A DNA stretch of 64,000 bases from Deltaproteobacteria bacterium (GCA_016709225.1 JADJEE010000012.1:3515501-3579500); one strand, 5' to 3'. Counted from the stretch's first letter, positions 54,213-62,782 are shown. Notes: a model not told the origin generated them from the letters alone. Numbers and translations: made by a program.

Positions 54213-54936
54213 GCCCCACCTCCCCCGTTGACGATGCGACCGCGGTCGATGACGAGTTGTCATCGCCGATCTGCGATGCGAGCGCGCGTGCGAGCTTGCG
54301 CATGCGATAGCCCCACGCACTCACGGCACCCCGCGAGATGCCGACCAACTCGGCGACCTCCGCGGGGTCGCGCTCCTCGACAAACACCAATTCGAACAAC
54401 TCGTGATCGCGGTCGTCCATGCGCGATTGCAGGGCCAGCAACAGCGTGTCCAGGAGGTTGCGTTGCTCGAGTCGGGCCAGGAGCTCGCCCTCGGTGTGAT
54501 TGCCCTCGGCGCCCTCGGTGGCGCCGGCGTCCTCGGGCTCGGCGTCGATGAGCACCAGCGCCCAGGGGTTGCCCCGACGCTGCCCGAGCACCCGCGCCAC
54601 GCGACGACGCGCGATCAATCGGACAAAGCTCTCGAGGCTGCGGCCGCGCGCGGGATCCCAGCGGCGGAGCTCACGGGCGTCGTGCTCGAACAGCACCACG
54701 AGCACGTCCTGCACCAAGTCGCGGACCTCCTGACGTCCGTCGCGCCCACTGCCGACCGCGGCTCGGGTGACACTGATGGCGACCTCGCGCTGGATCGGAT
54801 CGATCAGCCGCTCGGCCAGCTGGCGTCGCGCCGCGCGATCACCTCGCAAGGCGCGCTGCAGCAACGCTTCGTCTTCGGGCGCCACGACCGGAACCGGGAC
54901 GCTAGCAGACTTCGCGAGGGTCCTCCAACGCCGCAT
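54205..54936 (-). CDS. ECF-type sigma-70 family factor
   Basis: A 243-residue factor. Region 2 is RRWDPARGRSLESFVRLIARRRVAR with upstream VRDLVQDVLVVLFEHD, and region 4 is RDPAEVAELVGISRGAVSAWGYRMRKLAR, a helix-turn-helix for the -35. A long acidic insertion sits between them (DAEPEDAGATEGAEGNHTEG). The ATG at 54936 is chosen; an ATG at 55029 would add an Arg-rich stretch. It heads the operon with the membrane protein and the CHAT lipoprotein; such sets occur in myxobacteria. The sigma target promoters are unknown and may include its own. Confidence 0.88.
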   Translation of the reverse strand: MRRWRTLAKSASVPVPVVAPEDEALLQRALRGDRAARRQLAERLIDPIQREVAISVTRAAVGSGRDGRQEVRDLVQDVLVVLFEHDARELRRWDPARGRSLESFVRLIARRRVARVLGQRRGNPWALVLIDAEPEDAGATEGAEGNHTEGELLARLEQRNLLDTLLLALQSRMDDRDHELFELVFVEERDPAEVAELVGISRGAVSAWGYRMRKLARALASQIGDDNSSSTAVASSTGEVGRG

Positions 54937-55180
54937 CCACCGACCACCGGCGCGGCGGCCCGCCCGAATGTCTCCTGTCGCGCGCGGTGCAGCGACCACG
55001 CGGCGTCGCAGGAGCCTCGAGATCGACATTGGGTGAGGTCGTGTTCGCCGCTCACTTCGCGGTGAGACCGGCTGTTCCCCCATGGACAGGACCCAGCGGC
55101 GCCATGACGGCCGCCATCGGCTGGCTCGAACCCCGGACGGGGCCGGGACGGACGGCCCCGCAAGCGCGGATCCGGACCCT

Positions 55181-55465
55181 TCAACCGCCGCCGGAGGTCA
55201 CTTTGGTCATGCACTCCGTCATCTTCGTGGTCGCGGCACCGATCTTCTCGGCATCCTTGGCGTCGAGCTTGGCCGCCGTGGCGGCGTTCTTGCTCAGCCA
55301 GTCGGCCTGTTCCTGCGAGACCTTCGACACGCAGGCCGCGTCCTTGCATGCGCACGCCTGGCCCGCGAACTCTTCCATCTTCTTGACGTACTCACCGCCA
55401 CCGGAATCACAGGCGAGCAGGGGGAGTGACGCGACGAGGCACAACGTGGTGAGGATGCGATCCAT
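55181..55465 (-). CDS. small Cys-containing lipoprotein
   Basis: A 94-residue protein with a signal ending in LPLLAC. The mature part is a short helical hairpin with CACKDAACVSKVSQEQADWL, CXC and CX4C arrangements, and a C-terminal Cys in KMTECMTKV. Lys-rich and Ala-rich helices suggest a small periplasmic four-helix or hairpin protein. No family is recognised. The start at 55465 sets the signal peptide. It lies about 90 bases after the next upstream gene on the same strand. Confidence 0.8.
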   Translation of the reverse strand: MDRILTTLCLVASLPLLACDSGGGEYVKKMEEFAGQACACKDAACVSKVSQEQADWLSKNAATAAKLDAKDAEKIGAATTKMTECMTKVTSGGG

Positions 55466-55553
55466 GATGCGTGGGAGAGACCACGCACGCGCGATGTGAC
55501 AGGCCTTGCGGCGATTCGCGAAGTGATCGACGCACGCCAACCGCGCGCACCGA

Positions 55554-55853
55554 TCACTTCGCGATCTCACCGGGGCTCGGCGTGCAGTGCCACGCGCCGG
55601 CGAAGACGTACTCGCGACGACAGGTCACCGTGATCGGTCCACCCGAGGTCGCCCATTGGTAGCGACGGCTCGTGAAGTCCGTCGCGACTGCGCCCGGGCG
55701 CGTGCCCTGGATCGCGCACGGCCCCGTCGCCGACTCGCAGACCCACTGCCGCGAGAGCGTCTCCGTCTCCGGCTCGGGCTGTGCGTTACGCCAGCCGGCG
55801 ATCGCGACCATCAGCGAGATCGCGAGCAACGCCCAGCCGACCCAGCCCTTCAT
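55554..55853 (-). CDS. small single-span protein
   Basis: A 99-residue protein: one span near 4-20 (WVGWALLAISLMVAIAGW), then a periplasmic part with four Cys (QWVCESATGPCAIQGTRPGA, TVTCRREYVFAGAWHC), two probable disulphides, and no known family. The ATG at 55853 places the span at the N-terminus. It may share a transcript with the lipoprotein at 55181-55465. Confidence 0.7.
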   Translation of the reverse strand: MKGWVGWALLAISLMVAIAGWRNAQPEPETETLSRQWVCESATGPCAIQGTRPGAVATDFTSRRYQWATSGGPITVTCRREYVFAGAWHCTPSPGEIAK

Positions 55854-55995
55854 GTCCGACCCCGCGCCGCGCTCGTCACCGCCTGGGATGCTTGCACGTC
55901 GTGCGCACGCCCGCAAACCCGGGCCGTTCGTGACCCTGCAGAGTGTGCGGCGAGCTGCGGCCACGCGGTCGCCTCGCTGCTGTTACCCTGATGAC

Positions 55996-56532
55996 GTGAG
56001 CGACAGCGACGGTCAGCACTTCCAGCGCATCCTCGTGCCGGTCGATTTCCAGCCCGCCGACGACGAGGCCACCGAGGCGGGTCGAGCGGTCGTCATCGGC
56101 GGCCACGGCATCGAGTTCTCGCCGGCGTCGCTGCGCGCCGTGGGCATGGCCGCGACCATCGCCCGCGCATCCAAGGGCAAGATCGTGCTGGTCCACGTCA
56201 CGCCCGCGATGCAGTCGACCAGCATGTACACCGGGCCGGTGACCTTGCCGGCGGCGATCATCGAGGAGATCGAGAGCAAGGCCCGCGCCACCTCGCAGGG
56301 CGCGCTGCGTCATCTCGCCGATCAGCACTGCGCAGGTCTGCCGGTCGAGTTCGCCATCGGTCCGGGTCATCCCGCGCAGTGCGTGCTCGAGGAGGCCGCT
56401 CGCTTCCAGGCCGACCTCATCGTCATGGCTGCCAGCGGCCGCAGTCGCGTCGCGCGGTTCTTCGTCGGCAGCACCGCGGATCGCGTGATCCGCGAGGCGC
56501 CGTGCCCTGTGCTCGTCATCCCGGCGCGCTGA
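55996..56532 (+). CDS. universal stress protein family
   Basis: A 178-residue UspA-like protein. The first strand and loop are RILVPVDFQPAD, and the C-terminal ATP-binding-like segment is MAASGRSRVARFFVGSTADRVIREAPCPVLVIP. The GxxGx9G(S/T) nucleotide pattern is only partly kept (SGRS in place of SGHG), so nucleotide binding is uncertain. The N-terminal loop has an unusual 25-residue insertion (DEATEAGRAVVIGGHGIEFS). The GTG at 55996 is the start. It converges on the thioredoxin-tailed gene. Confidence 0.9.
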   Translation: MSDSDGQHFQRILVPVDFQPADDEATEAGRAVVIGGHGIEFSPASLRAVGMAATIARASKGKIVLVHVTPAMQSTSMYTGPVTLPAAIIEEIESKARATSQGALRHLADQHCAGLPVEFAIGPGHPAQCVLEEAARFQADLIVMAASGRSRVARFFVGSTADRVIREAPCPVLVIPAR

Positions 56533-56542
56533 CGCGGCGCGT

Positions 56543-58621
56543 TCAGGCGTCGTCGTGGGCCTGCGCGAGCAGGGCCTGCAGCTCGTCGCGCTGCGACAAC
56601 CCGACCGTGCGGGCGACCTCGTGGCCGCGGTGGAACACCACCAGCGTGGGCACGCTGGTCGCATCGTAGCGCTGCGCGAGCTCGGGGCAGGCGTCGATGT
56701 CGACCTTCACGATGCGGTAGTTGCCGTCGGCGCTCTGCGCCAGGCGGTCGAGGATCGGCGCCTGGCGGCGGCATGGGCCGCACCACGATGCGGTGAAGTC
56801 GACCAGCACGGGTACGCTCGCGCCCAGCACCGCACCCTCGAAGGCGTCGGCGGTGATCTCCCGCACCGGCTCCGCGCGGGCCAGGCGGGCGCGCCGCTCG
56901 GCGAACAGCTCGATGAAGCGGGGCCAGTTGCGCAGCTCGCCGAGGTCGGTGTCCTGTTCGAGCTTGTCGAGGTGATCGTAGTCGCGGGCGACCGCGCGCT
57001 CGACCTGATGCATCGCCTTGTCGAACTCGCCGACCGCGGCGTAGGCACAGGCGGCGCCGTGGAAGATGTACGGGTTCTCCTCGGCCCAGCGCTGCGCGGC
57101 CTCGGCGATCGCCAGCGCCTTCGGGTAGTCCTTCATCGCGTGGGCCAACACGCAGGCGTTGTTGAACGCGAAGGTGTACGCGTGGCGATGGTGGTCCTCG
57201 TCGGTGCCGGGCTCCGGCAGCGCCATCACGTGCTCGAGGACCGCGAGGCGCAGCGCGTCGTCCTCGCACTTGAACGAGGCGTTGTAGACGTGCGCGACGG
57301 TGGCGGTGGTGCGCGGCAGCTTGCCCAGCAGCTCGGGAATCGCCTGCGGGACGTGCTCGGCCACTGCCGCGAGGATCTCGCCGACGCGCTCTTCGGCGAT
57401 GCCGTCGAGGGTCGCGGCGTCGAGCAGTGGCAGGGCATCGGCCAGGCGCGCGGTCGCGTGCTCGGCGAGCAACCCGAAGGTGTAGCCGCGTAGGGTCGGC
57501 TCGCTGCTGGCGAGCGCGCGCTCGAGCGCCGTGTCGACGCGGCCGGAGCGGACCAGCGCGACCAGGGCATAGCTGCGTGCGTCGTCGTTGGCGGGATCGA
57601 GCAGGTTGGCGCGATCGAACAGACGCGCCGCGATTGCGCCACCCTCGGGCTCGTCGGGATCGAAATCGGTGCCGAGCTCGACCAGCATCGCGGCCAGCTC
57701 CGCCGGCGACCACAGGGATTGCGCCTGTGCCCACGCGAGCGCCTCCGACTCGCCGTGCTCGTGGAACTGGGCGCGCAGCGGGTTGCCGGCGAGCACGAAC
57801 GCGGGACCACCGTCGTCGGCGAGCGCGGCGTACTGCTGGGCCTCGGTCGCCGGCGCGAAGCGGGCGTGTGCGACCGGCGTGATCTCGTGGATGCGCTCGG
57901 CGATCCACAGCAGGTGGTGGACCATCTCGGGGATCGTCGCCGGCGGGCCGAACTGGTCGACCCACAGCAGCGCCGCGCGATGGGCCTCGTCGAAGGTCAT
58001 CGCGGCGCGGCGGAAGGGCACGTCGTCGACGCGTCGATCGACGTAGCTCGAGATCCACACGTGGTGCAGTGCCGCTGCGACCGCGGCCTCGCCGGCGACC
58101 TGCGGACCCGCGAGCTTGAGCGCGACGCCGAAGCCCTCGCCGTCGAACTCCTCGAGGATGTCGGGGTAGTTGTCGACCACGAAGCTCGCGTGCTCGGCCT
58201 GCGGCGGCGGGCCGTGGCGCCAGTGGCTGGTGTCGTCGTCACTGTCGTCGTCACTGTCGTCGTCGTCGTCACTGCGCTGCTCGCGGGCGGCCTCGGCCGC
58301 GATTGCGTCGACGGTGGTGGCGACCGTGAACAGCCAGCCGGCCTCGAGATCGGGGATCGCCTGCAGCTGCGCGACCGCGGCGGCGTGGGCGTCGGCGGTG
58401 CGGGGCACGTACGGTGCGGCCACGAACGCCGAGGGCTCGCCATCGCCGACGCCATCGTCGTCGTCGTCGCGCTCGATCACGTCGGCGGCGGCCAGCGTCC
58501 GTAGCACCGCGCGCCAGCGGGCACCCGGCAGCGCCGACGTGAAGCGAAGCACGCAGACCGCGTGGTGGCAGTGGGCGGGGAGGGCGTCGAAGTGATGCAG
58601 CTGCACGGCGGCCCGCAGCAT
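56543..58621 (-). CDS. TPR-like protein with C-terminal thioredoxin domain
   Basis: A 692-residue protein with no signal peptide, so cytosolic. The N-terminal 110 residues are of unknown fold, followed by an acidic run of Asp and Ser (DDDDDSDDDSDDD), and then a long Ala/Leu-rich helical region with TPR-like pairs (about 160-580, FNNACVLAHAMKDYPKALAI). The C-terminal 105 residues form a thioredoxin domain with CGPC at 614-617 (FTASWCGPCRRQAP) and VPTLVVFHRGHEVARTVG. A redox or chaperone activity tied to large protein-protein surfaces is inferred. The ATG at 58621 is the start. Confidence 0.88.
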   Translation of the reverse strand: MLRAAVQLHHFDALPAHCHHAVCVLRFTSALPGARWRAVLRTLAAADVIERDDDDDGVGDGEPSAFVAAPYVPRTADAHAAAVAQLQAIPDLEAGWLFTVATTVDAIAAEAAREQRSDDDDDSDDDSDDDTSHWRHGPPPQAEHASFVVDNYPDILEEFDGEGFGVALKLAGPQVAGEAAVAAALHHVWISSYVDRRVDDVPFRRAAMTFDEAHRAALLWVDQFGPPATIPEMVHHLLWIAERIHEITPVAHARFAPATEAQQYAALADDGGPAFVLAGNPLRAQFHEHGESEALAWAQAQSLWSPAELAAMLVELGTDFDPDEPEGGAIAARLFDRANLLDPANDDARSYALVALVRSGRVDTALERALASSEPTLRGYTFGLLAEHATARLADALPLLDAATLDGIAEERVGEILAAVAEHVPQAIPELLGKLPRTTATVAHVYNASFKCEDDALRLAVLEHVMALPEPGTDEDHHRHAYTFAFNNACVLAHAMKDYPKALAIAEAAQRWAEENPYIFHGAACAYAAVGEFDKAMHQVERAVARDYDHLDKLEQDTDLGELRNWPRFIELFAERRARLARAEPVREITADAFEGAVLGASVPVLVDFTASWCGPCRRQAPILDRLAQSADGNYRIVKVDIDACPELAQRYDATSVPTLVVFHRGHEVARTVGLSQRDELQALLAQAHDDA

Positions 58622-58708
58622 CGCAGGTTGCGTGCCGACTGGGCACGACGACCGCAGCCGGCCCGAGACCCGCCGTGGTTGCGCGGGGATCGGGGCGGCG
58701 CGGGCGGA

Positions 58709-58725
58709 CCGCATGTCACATGCGG
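58709..58725. repeat. 17-base perfect palindrome, possible operator
   Basis: CCGCATGT-C-ACATGCGG, 8-base arms, lies in the divergent space between the thioredoxin-tailed gene (start 58621) and the ATPase fragment (start 58909). It could bind a dimeric regulator. No adjacent regulator gene is visible. Confidence 0.4.
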
Positions 58726-58908
58726 CTCGCCCGACTTGGGCAGCACGGCCGCTCGAGTCGAGCGCACGAGCGCGGACGGGTCCGCCGCGCAAGCGCGAGC
58801 GTGGACCAGACCGCCGCGCCGCGTTCCCTCGCCGGAATGCCAGCCGCCGAAGTGCCTCGGGGACCGTGCCCGACGCGGCACCTTCGGGTACGATGTCGCG
58901 GCGCGATC

Positions 58909-59277
58909 ATGTTCGGTTCCTTGGAAGTCACTCGGTTCGGGTGCATCGAGCATGTTCGCACCCAGCTCTCTGCCCTCCATGCGTTCGTCGGGCCGAACGA
59001 CTCCGGCAAGAGCACCCTCCTGAAAGTCGCGGGAGGAGTTGCGTGTGAGTGCGCGGATGCATGGCTGCTCGCTTGGACGGGCACGCGGCCAACGGAGGCC
59101 CTATCGACCGGTGCCGCGAAGGAGCGACGCACGGCACTCGCAGGCGCTACGTCCGACGTCGCCGGCGTGCTTGCGCGCGTCGGGGTCGACAAGATCGCAG
59201 AGGACGCGACGTCTTTGCGGCGCTGGCTCGAGCGCGTGCAAGCGATGGTGGCCGAGTCGCCGCCGAACCGGTCGTAG
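58909..59277 (+). CDS. truncated AAA ATPase (RecF/OLD-type N-terminus)
   Basis: A 122-residue fragment of an ABC-like ATPase. It begins SLEVTRFGCIEHVRTQLSAL and has a Walker A GPNDSGKST, as in the OLD/RecF/SMC-like ATPases of defence and repair systems. Family members are 350-600 residues, with Walker B and signature motifs; here the reading frame stops at 59277, and a MITE begins 12 bases later. The remaining 75 residues do not match a known continuation, so the gene is probably a dead remnant. A -10-like TACGAT sits about 22 bases before the ATG. Confidence 0.65.
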   Translation: MFGSLEVTRFGCIEHVRTQLSALHAFVGPNDSGKSTLLKVAGGVACECADAWLLAWTGTRPTEALSTGAAKERRTALAGATSDVAGVLARVGVDKIAEDATSLRRWLERVQAMVAESPPNRS

Positions 59278-59288
59278 GGTTGAACTCA

Positions 59289-59456
59289 CTAGTACCTCGA
59301 CACAGCGATAGTGATGGGTCAGAACGCCGTCATGGCCGCGACTCCGCAAGGCGCCGTGCCGCCGGAATACCGGGCGTATTTCAAGGTGCGGCAACGCAGC
59401 GAGGCGCGGTCAGGGCGGTGTTATGGCCCGTCACTATCGCTGTGTCGAGGTACTAG
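59289..59456. mobile_element. near-palindromic MITE, IS630/mariner-like ends
   Basis: The first 26 bases (59289-59314) and last 26 (59431-59456) are perfect inverse complements. Counting from the TA at 59290-59291 and 59454-59455, the element is 162 bases with ends GTACCTCGACACAGCG and their complement, flanked by TA, as for IS630/Tc1-mariner insertions. The inner sequence continues to pair imperfectly toward the centre, so the whole can fold as a single long hairpin. It is too short to code for a transposase, so it must be moved in trans. Confidence 0.75.
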
Positions 59457-59632
59457 ACCCGTGCGCGAAACGTCAGCGGTGGCGGCTCGGTGGCCGGCTC
59501 GGGATCTGGCGAGACCGGGAACACCTCCGGGGTCTCCGGCTGCGTCGGCAAGCCGGGTGGCGGCGAGCTGGGCTCGGGATCGCGGTCGGGCTCGACCTCG
59601 GGCTCGGGACTCATCGACGTATCGGTGGCCAT
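59453..59632 (-). CDS. possible short acidic Pro-rich protein
   Basis: A 59-residue frame from an ATG at 59632 (MATDTSMSPEPEVEPDRDPE..), rich in Pro and Glu and without a known domain. Its stop codon (TAG, 59453-59455) is made by the MITE edge and TA flank, so the original C-terminus, if any, was longer. Whether it is expressed is uncertain. Confidence 0.35.
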   Translation of the reverse strand: MATDTSMSPEPEVEPDRDPEPSSPPPGLPTQPETPEVFPVSPDPEPATEPPPLTFRARV

Positions 59633-59766
59633 GCGTGAGCATGACGCTAGCGCGCGACGCAGGCCCGCGTTGCTGCAGCGACGACGCGTCAGCGGCCGTG
59701 GTCGCGCAGTGACTGCGGTGGCGCGCGAGCGGGTCGCAGGTCGCGGCGGCGATCCTGCAACCTCGA

Positions 59767-60717
59767 TCACCGCAGATACGCGTCGACCAACGCTTCGGTG
59801 CGATCCCAGAGTGTGTCGGCGAAGCCCTCGTCGCGTGCCTCTGCGCTCGCGCGCGTCACCGCACAGTCGGCGAGGTAGGCCCCGGAGTGCGCGGTGAGCT
59901 CGGGCGCCGCGACGGCGAACACGGTGGTCGCCGCGCCCTGTGGCACCGACTTCATGAACGGACGCCCGACGGCGCGGAAGACCACGCCCATCACACCCAT
60001 GCTGCGCGACAGTGCGGTCGCGATCACGCCCGGGTGCACGGAGAGCGACGTGATGTGCTGCGGCACGCGCTTCGCGAGCGCGCGCGCGAACGATGCGTTG
60101 GCGAGCTTGGCATCGCTGTAGGCGTCGAACGGCGCATAGCGTCGCGACTCGTAGCGCCGGTCGTCGCCGAGGGTTCGCAGGAGTCGCTCGCCGCGGCCGC
60201 GGGTATGCATTGCGCTCGACAGCGTGACGACGCGGGCTGCCGGCGCGCGCTCGAGCGCGGGCAGCAGCAGGCGCGTCAGCAGGTGGTGGCCGACGTGGTT
60301 GGTGCCGACCTGGAGCTCGAAGCCCTGCTTGGTGAACGACAGCGGCGTCGCCATCACGCCGGCGTTGTTGACGAGGTGATCGAGCGGCTGCCCGCCCTCG
60401 ACGATCCCGCGCGCGAACGCGGCGACCGAGTCGAGGTCGGCGAGGTCCAGCGCGGCCACGCTCAGCGTGCCGGCGTTGGGGCCGAAACCCGTGCGCAGCT
60501 CGGCGGCGACGCGCTCGCCCGTGGCGGTGTCGCGGCACGCCACCACGACGTCACCTCCGGCACGTGCGAGCACCCGCGCGGTCTCGATGCCGAGCCCCGA
60601 GCTCGCACCGGTCACCACCAGGCGACGGCCCTTGAGCGACAGCCCACCGAGGGCCTCCTGGGCCGTGCTGCGGGAGCCCAGGTTGCGCGCAGACTCGAGA
60701 ACCGATGCCGCCGACAT
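59767..60717 (-). CDS. short-chain dehydrogenase/reductase
   Basis: A 316-residue NAD(P)-dependent oxidoreductase. TGASSGLGIETA is the glycine-rich cofactor loop (about residue 36), DLADLDSV follows beta-4, NNAGVMATPLSF is the SDR structural motif, LSSAMH holds the catalytic Ser, and YSDAK (YxxxK) the Tyr and Lys. The pattern resembles retinol-dehydrogenase-like members of the classical SDRs. The N-terminus before residue 30 is a short helical extension. The ATG at 60717 is chosen; 60729 is close. The substrate is unknown. Confidence 0.92.
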   Translation of the reverse strand: MSAASVLESARNLGSRSTAQEALGGLSLKGRRLVVTGASSGLGIETARVLARAGGDVVVACRDTATGERVAAELRTGFGPNAGTLSVAALDLADLDSVAAFARGIVEGGQPLDHLVNNAGVMATPLSFTKQGFELQVGTNHVGHHLLTRLLLPALERAPAARVVTLSSAMHTRGRGERLLRTLGDDRRYESRRYAPFDAYSDAKLANASFARALAKRVPQHITSLSVHPGVIATALSRSMGVMGVVFRAVGRPFMKSVPQGAATTVFAVAAPELTAHSGAYLADCAVTRASAEARDEGFADTLWDRTEALVDAYLR

Positions 60718-60859
60718 GCGAGCGATCATACGGACACGCGGGGGGCCCATGTTACGCGCGCGCGCGCGACCAGGGCGAGCTCGGATGCAGCGCGCCCTCC
60801 GCCCTCGCGGTGACGCGTTCCTTCAAGACGCGCGCCCATGGACGCGCTACACCCCGCGC

Positions 60860-61249
60860 ATGCACGCACAGGGGTCGTTCGAGGTGAAGATGAACGCACA
60901 GCCGCCGCTGTCCGAGCGCGACGGCGTCGTCATCGGTCGCGCCACATTCGACAAGCACTTCTCGGGTGGGCTCGAGGCGACCAGCGTGGTGTGGTTCACG
61001 TCGGTACGGACGCCGGACCCGGCGGCCGCGGCCTACGTCGCGATCGAGCGCATCGACGGCACCCTCGACGGTCGCGCGGGCTCGTTCGTCGTCACGCACC
61101 TCGCCACCAGCGACGCCGACGGGCGCTCGCTCGAGGTCGTGATCGTGGGTGGGTCGGGCACCGGCGCGTTGGTCGGCATCACCGGTCGCATGACGATTCA
61201 AGTCGAGGGTGGACGCCACGCGTACGAGCTCGACTACACCCTCGGCTAG
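60860..61249 (+). CDS. DUF3224-domain protein
   Basis: A 129-residue beta-barrel-like protein. HAQGSFEVKMNAQPPLSE, IGRATFDKHFSGGLEATSVV and GSGTGALVGITGRMTIQVEG with a C-terminal HAYELDYTLG match the DUF3224 family, which has allene-oxide-cyclase-like fold. Function unknown. The ATG at 60860 is the start. It converges on the astacin gene. Confidence 0.88.
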   Translation: MHAQGSFEVKMNAQPPLSERDGVVIGRATFDKHFSGGLEATSVVWFTSVRTPDPAAAAYVAIERIDGTLDGRAGSFVVTHLATSDADGRSLEVVIVGGSGTGALVGITGRMTIQVEGGRHAYELDYTLG

Positions 61250-61285
61250 AGCGGACCCGCGCTGAGCTTCGCGACGGGCGCACGC

Positions 61286-62782
61286 TCACTTCGACGGGCA
61301 GCGCGAGAGGTACTCGGGGCTCGAGAGGAACGCAACGCGCACGGACTCGATCGTGCTGCCGTCGCGCATGGCGTCGAGCCAGGCCGCCGCGCCGGCGGGA
61401 TCGGGCTCGCGGTCCAGCACCCGACGGTAGGTCTCGGCGATGGCCAGCGCGCGGTGCTCGTCGCTCGTGACGAACGCGGTCACGACGTCGCGGCGGGTCT
61501 TCACGCCCGCGAGCGACGCCCCGAGCCAGCCCTGGATCTCCATCTCGCTGCCTTCGCGGCCGAGCACGTCCTTGTACAGCTGGGCGACGAGGCCGTGTCC
61601 GTCGCTGCCCGCGATCGACTCCCAGTACTCCGGGCTGGCGAGGAACCCGATCGTCATCGTGTGCTCGCCGAGGCCGCCGAGCATCGCCTTCACCCAGCCT
61701 TCGAGCCCGGCTGCGTCGGGCTCGCGGCGCAGCAGCGCCAAGTAGCGATCGACGACGAACCCGGTGCGCGCCTCCTCGGAGCGCACGAACCCGTCGGCGA
61801 CGCTCGAGGCACCGACGCCGCCTTCGATGGCCCCGACCCAGCTCACCAGGCCGCCGGCATCGGGCTCGCGCCCGAGCACGTCGCGGTAGAGTTCGCTGAC
61901 GTAGCACGTCGGATCGAAGGCGCCCTGCATCGCGCCGTAGAGGTGCGCGATGCCGCCGAGGTCGCCGTCGCTCAGTCGCTCGCGTTGGCCCTCGATCCAG
62001 CCGCCGTCTGGCGTGGTGATGGTCGGTCGGTCGGGGTCGATGGCGAACGCCCACGAGGGGTAGTGCATGATCGAGCCGATGTCATAGCCGCCGATGTCGG
62101 CGCCCTCGGTGCCCTGCTCGAGATAGGTGAGGAAGTTGTGCTCGAAGCCGGGGGCGATGTTCGCCCAGTCGATCGTCACGTTGGCGTCGCGATCGGCCCG
62201 CGACTGCTCGTGCCACAGGCCCGCGGTGTGGCCGAGCTCGTGGATGATCGAGCCCACGCCGCAGCCGCCCGAGAGCCACACGCCCTGCTCGCCGCCGAGC
62301 CGCCCGACGTTCGACGAGCAGCCGTCGCCGGGCTGGATGCGGACGTAGTCGGGCTCGCTGCTGCGCGGCACGAAGCGCAGGCGCGTGTGTTGGTGCCAGT
62401 GCTCGATCGCCTGGCCGACCTCGTCGCGGATCGACTGCGGCAGGTCATCGTCGAAAACGTAGGGGACCACGGCGTCGGTCCACAGGCGATCGGGTTTGAC
62501 CGCCGAGCGATCGGGCGCGCGCTGCCCCAACGCGACCGCGTCGAAGTCGACCACGCGACCCAGCACGATGTCGCCCTCGTGCACCGCGACCCCGTCGACG
62601 ATTTCGTAGGACAGCTCTTGGTACCGCGTCGCCGCGAGGAACCAGCCCTGCGCGACGTCATCTGGCTCCCGCAGCGGGAAGGCGCGCTCGGTGCCGTCGA
62701 ACCACGGCGCACGATCACCGGTGGTACCGACGTAGCAACCGCCCAACGACAAGCACGAGAGGATGATCCACGTGGTTCGCAT
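61286..62782 (-). CDS. astacin-like metalloprotease with DUF4214 repeats
   Basis: A 498-residue secreted protein. The signal ends in LSLGGC. After about 90 residues (pro-region) the astacin (M12A) catalytic domain holds HExxHxxGxxHE: H181, E182, H185 and H191 in HELGHTAGLWHEQ, with the Met-turn SIMHYPS (Met238, Tyr240). Cys residues suggest the family disulphides. From about residue 300 there are three DUF4214 repeats (YRDVLGREPDAGGLVSWVGA and two related copies), helical modules also found in adhesin or glycan-linked proteins. The ATG at 62782 has GAAGGAG 7 bases upstream. Confidence 0.92.
   Translation of the reverse strand: MRTTWIILSCLSLGGCYVGTTGDRAPWFDGTERAFPLREPDDVAQGWFLAATRYQELSYEIVDGVAVHEGDIVLGRVVDFDAVALGQRAPDRSAVKPDRLWTDAVVPYVFDDDLPQSIRDEVGQAIEHWHQHTRLRFVPRSSEPDYVRIQPGDGCSSNVGRLGGEQGVWLSGGCGVGSIIHELGHTAGLWHEQSRADRDANVTIDWANIAPGFEHNFLTYLEQGTEGADIGGYDIGSIMHYPSWAFAIDPDRPTITTPDGGWIEGQRERLSDGDLGGIAHLYGAMQGAFDPTCYVSELYRDVLGREPDAGGLVSWVGAIEGGVGASSVADGFVRSEEARTGFVVDRYLALLRREPDAAGLEGWVKAMLGGLGEHTMTIGFLASPEYWESIAGSDGHGLVAQLYKDVLGREGSEMEIQGWLGASLAGVKTRRDVVTAFVTSDEHRALAIAETYRRVLDREPDPAGAAAWLDAMRDGSTIESVRVAFLSSPEYLSRCPSK

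Noticed and set aside
54937..55180. Possible small genes before the sigma operon
   Set aside because: Frames lack codon bias and ribosome sites; treated as promoter space.
59049..59456. Frames crossing the MITE as a transposase
   Set aside because: They are short, Arg-rich and without a DDE motif; the element is too small to code for a transposase.
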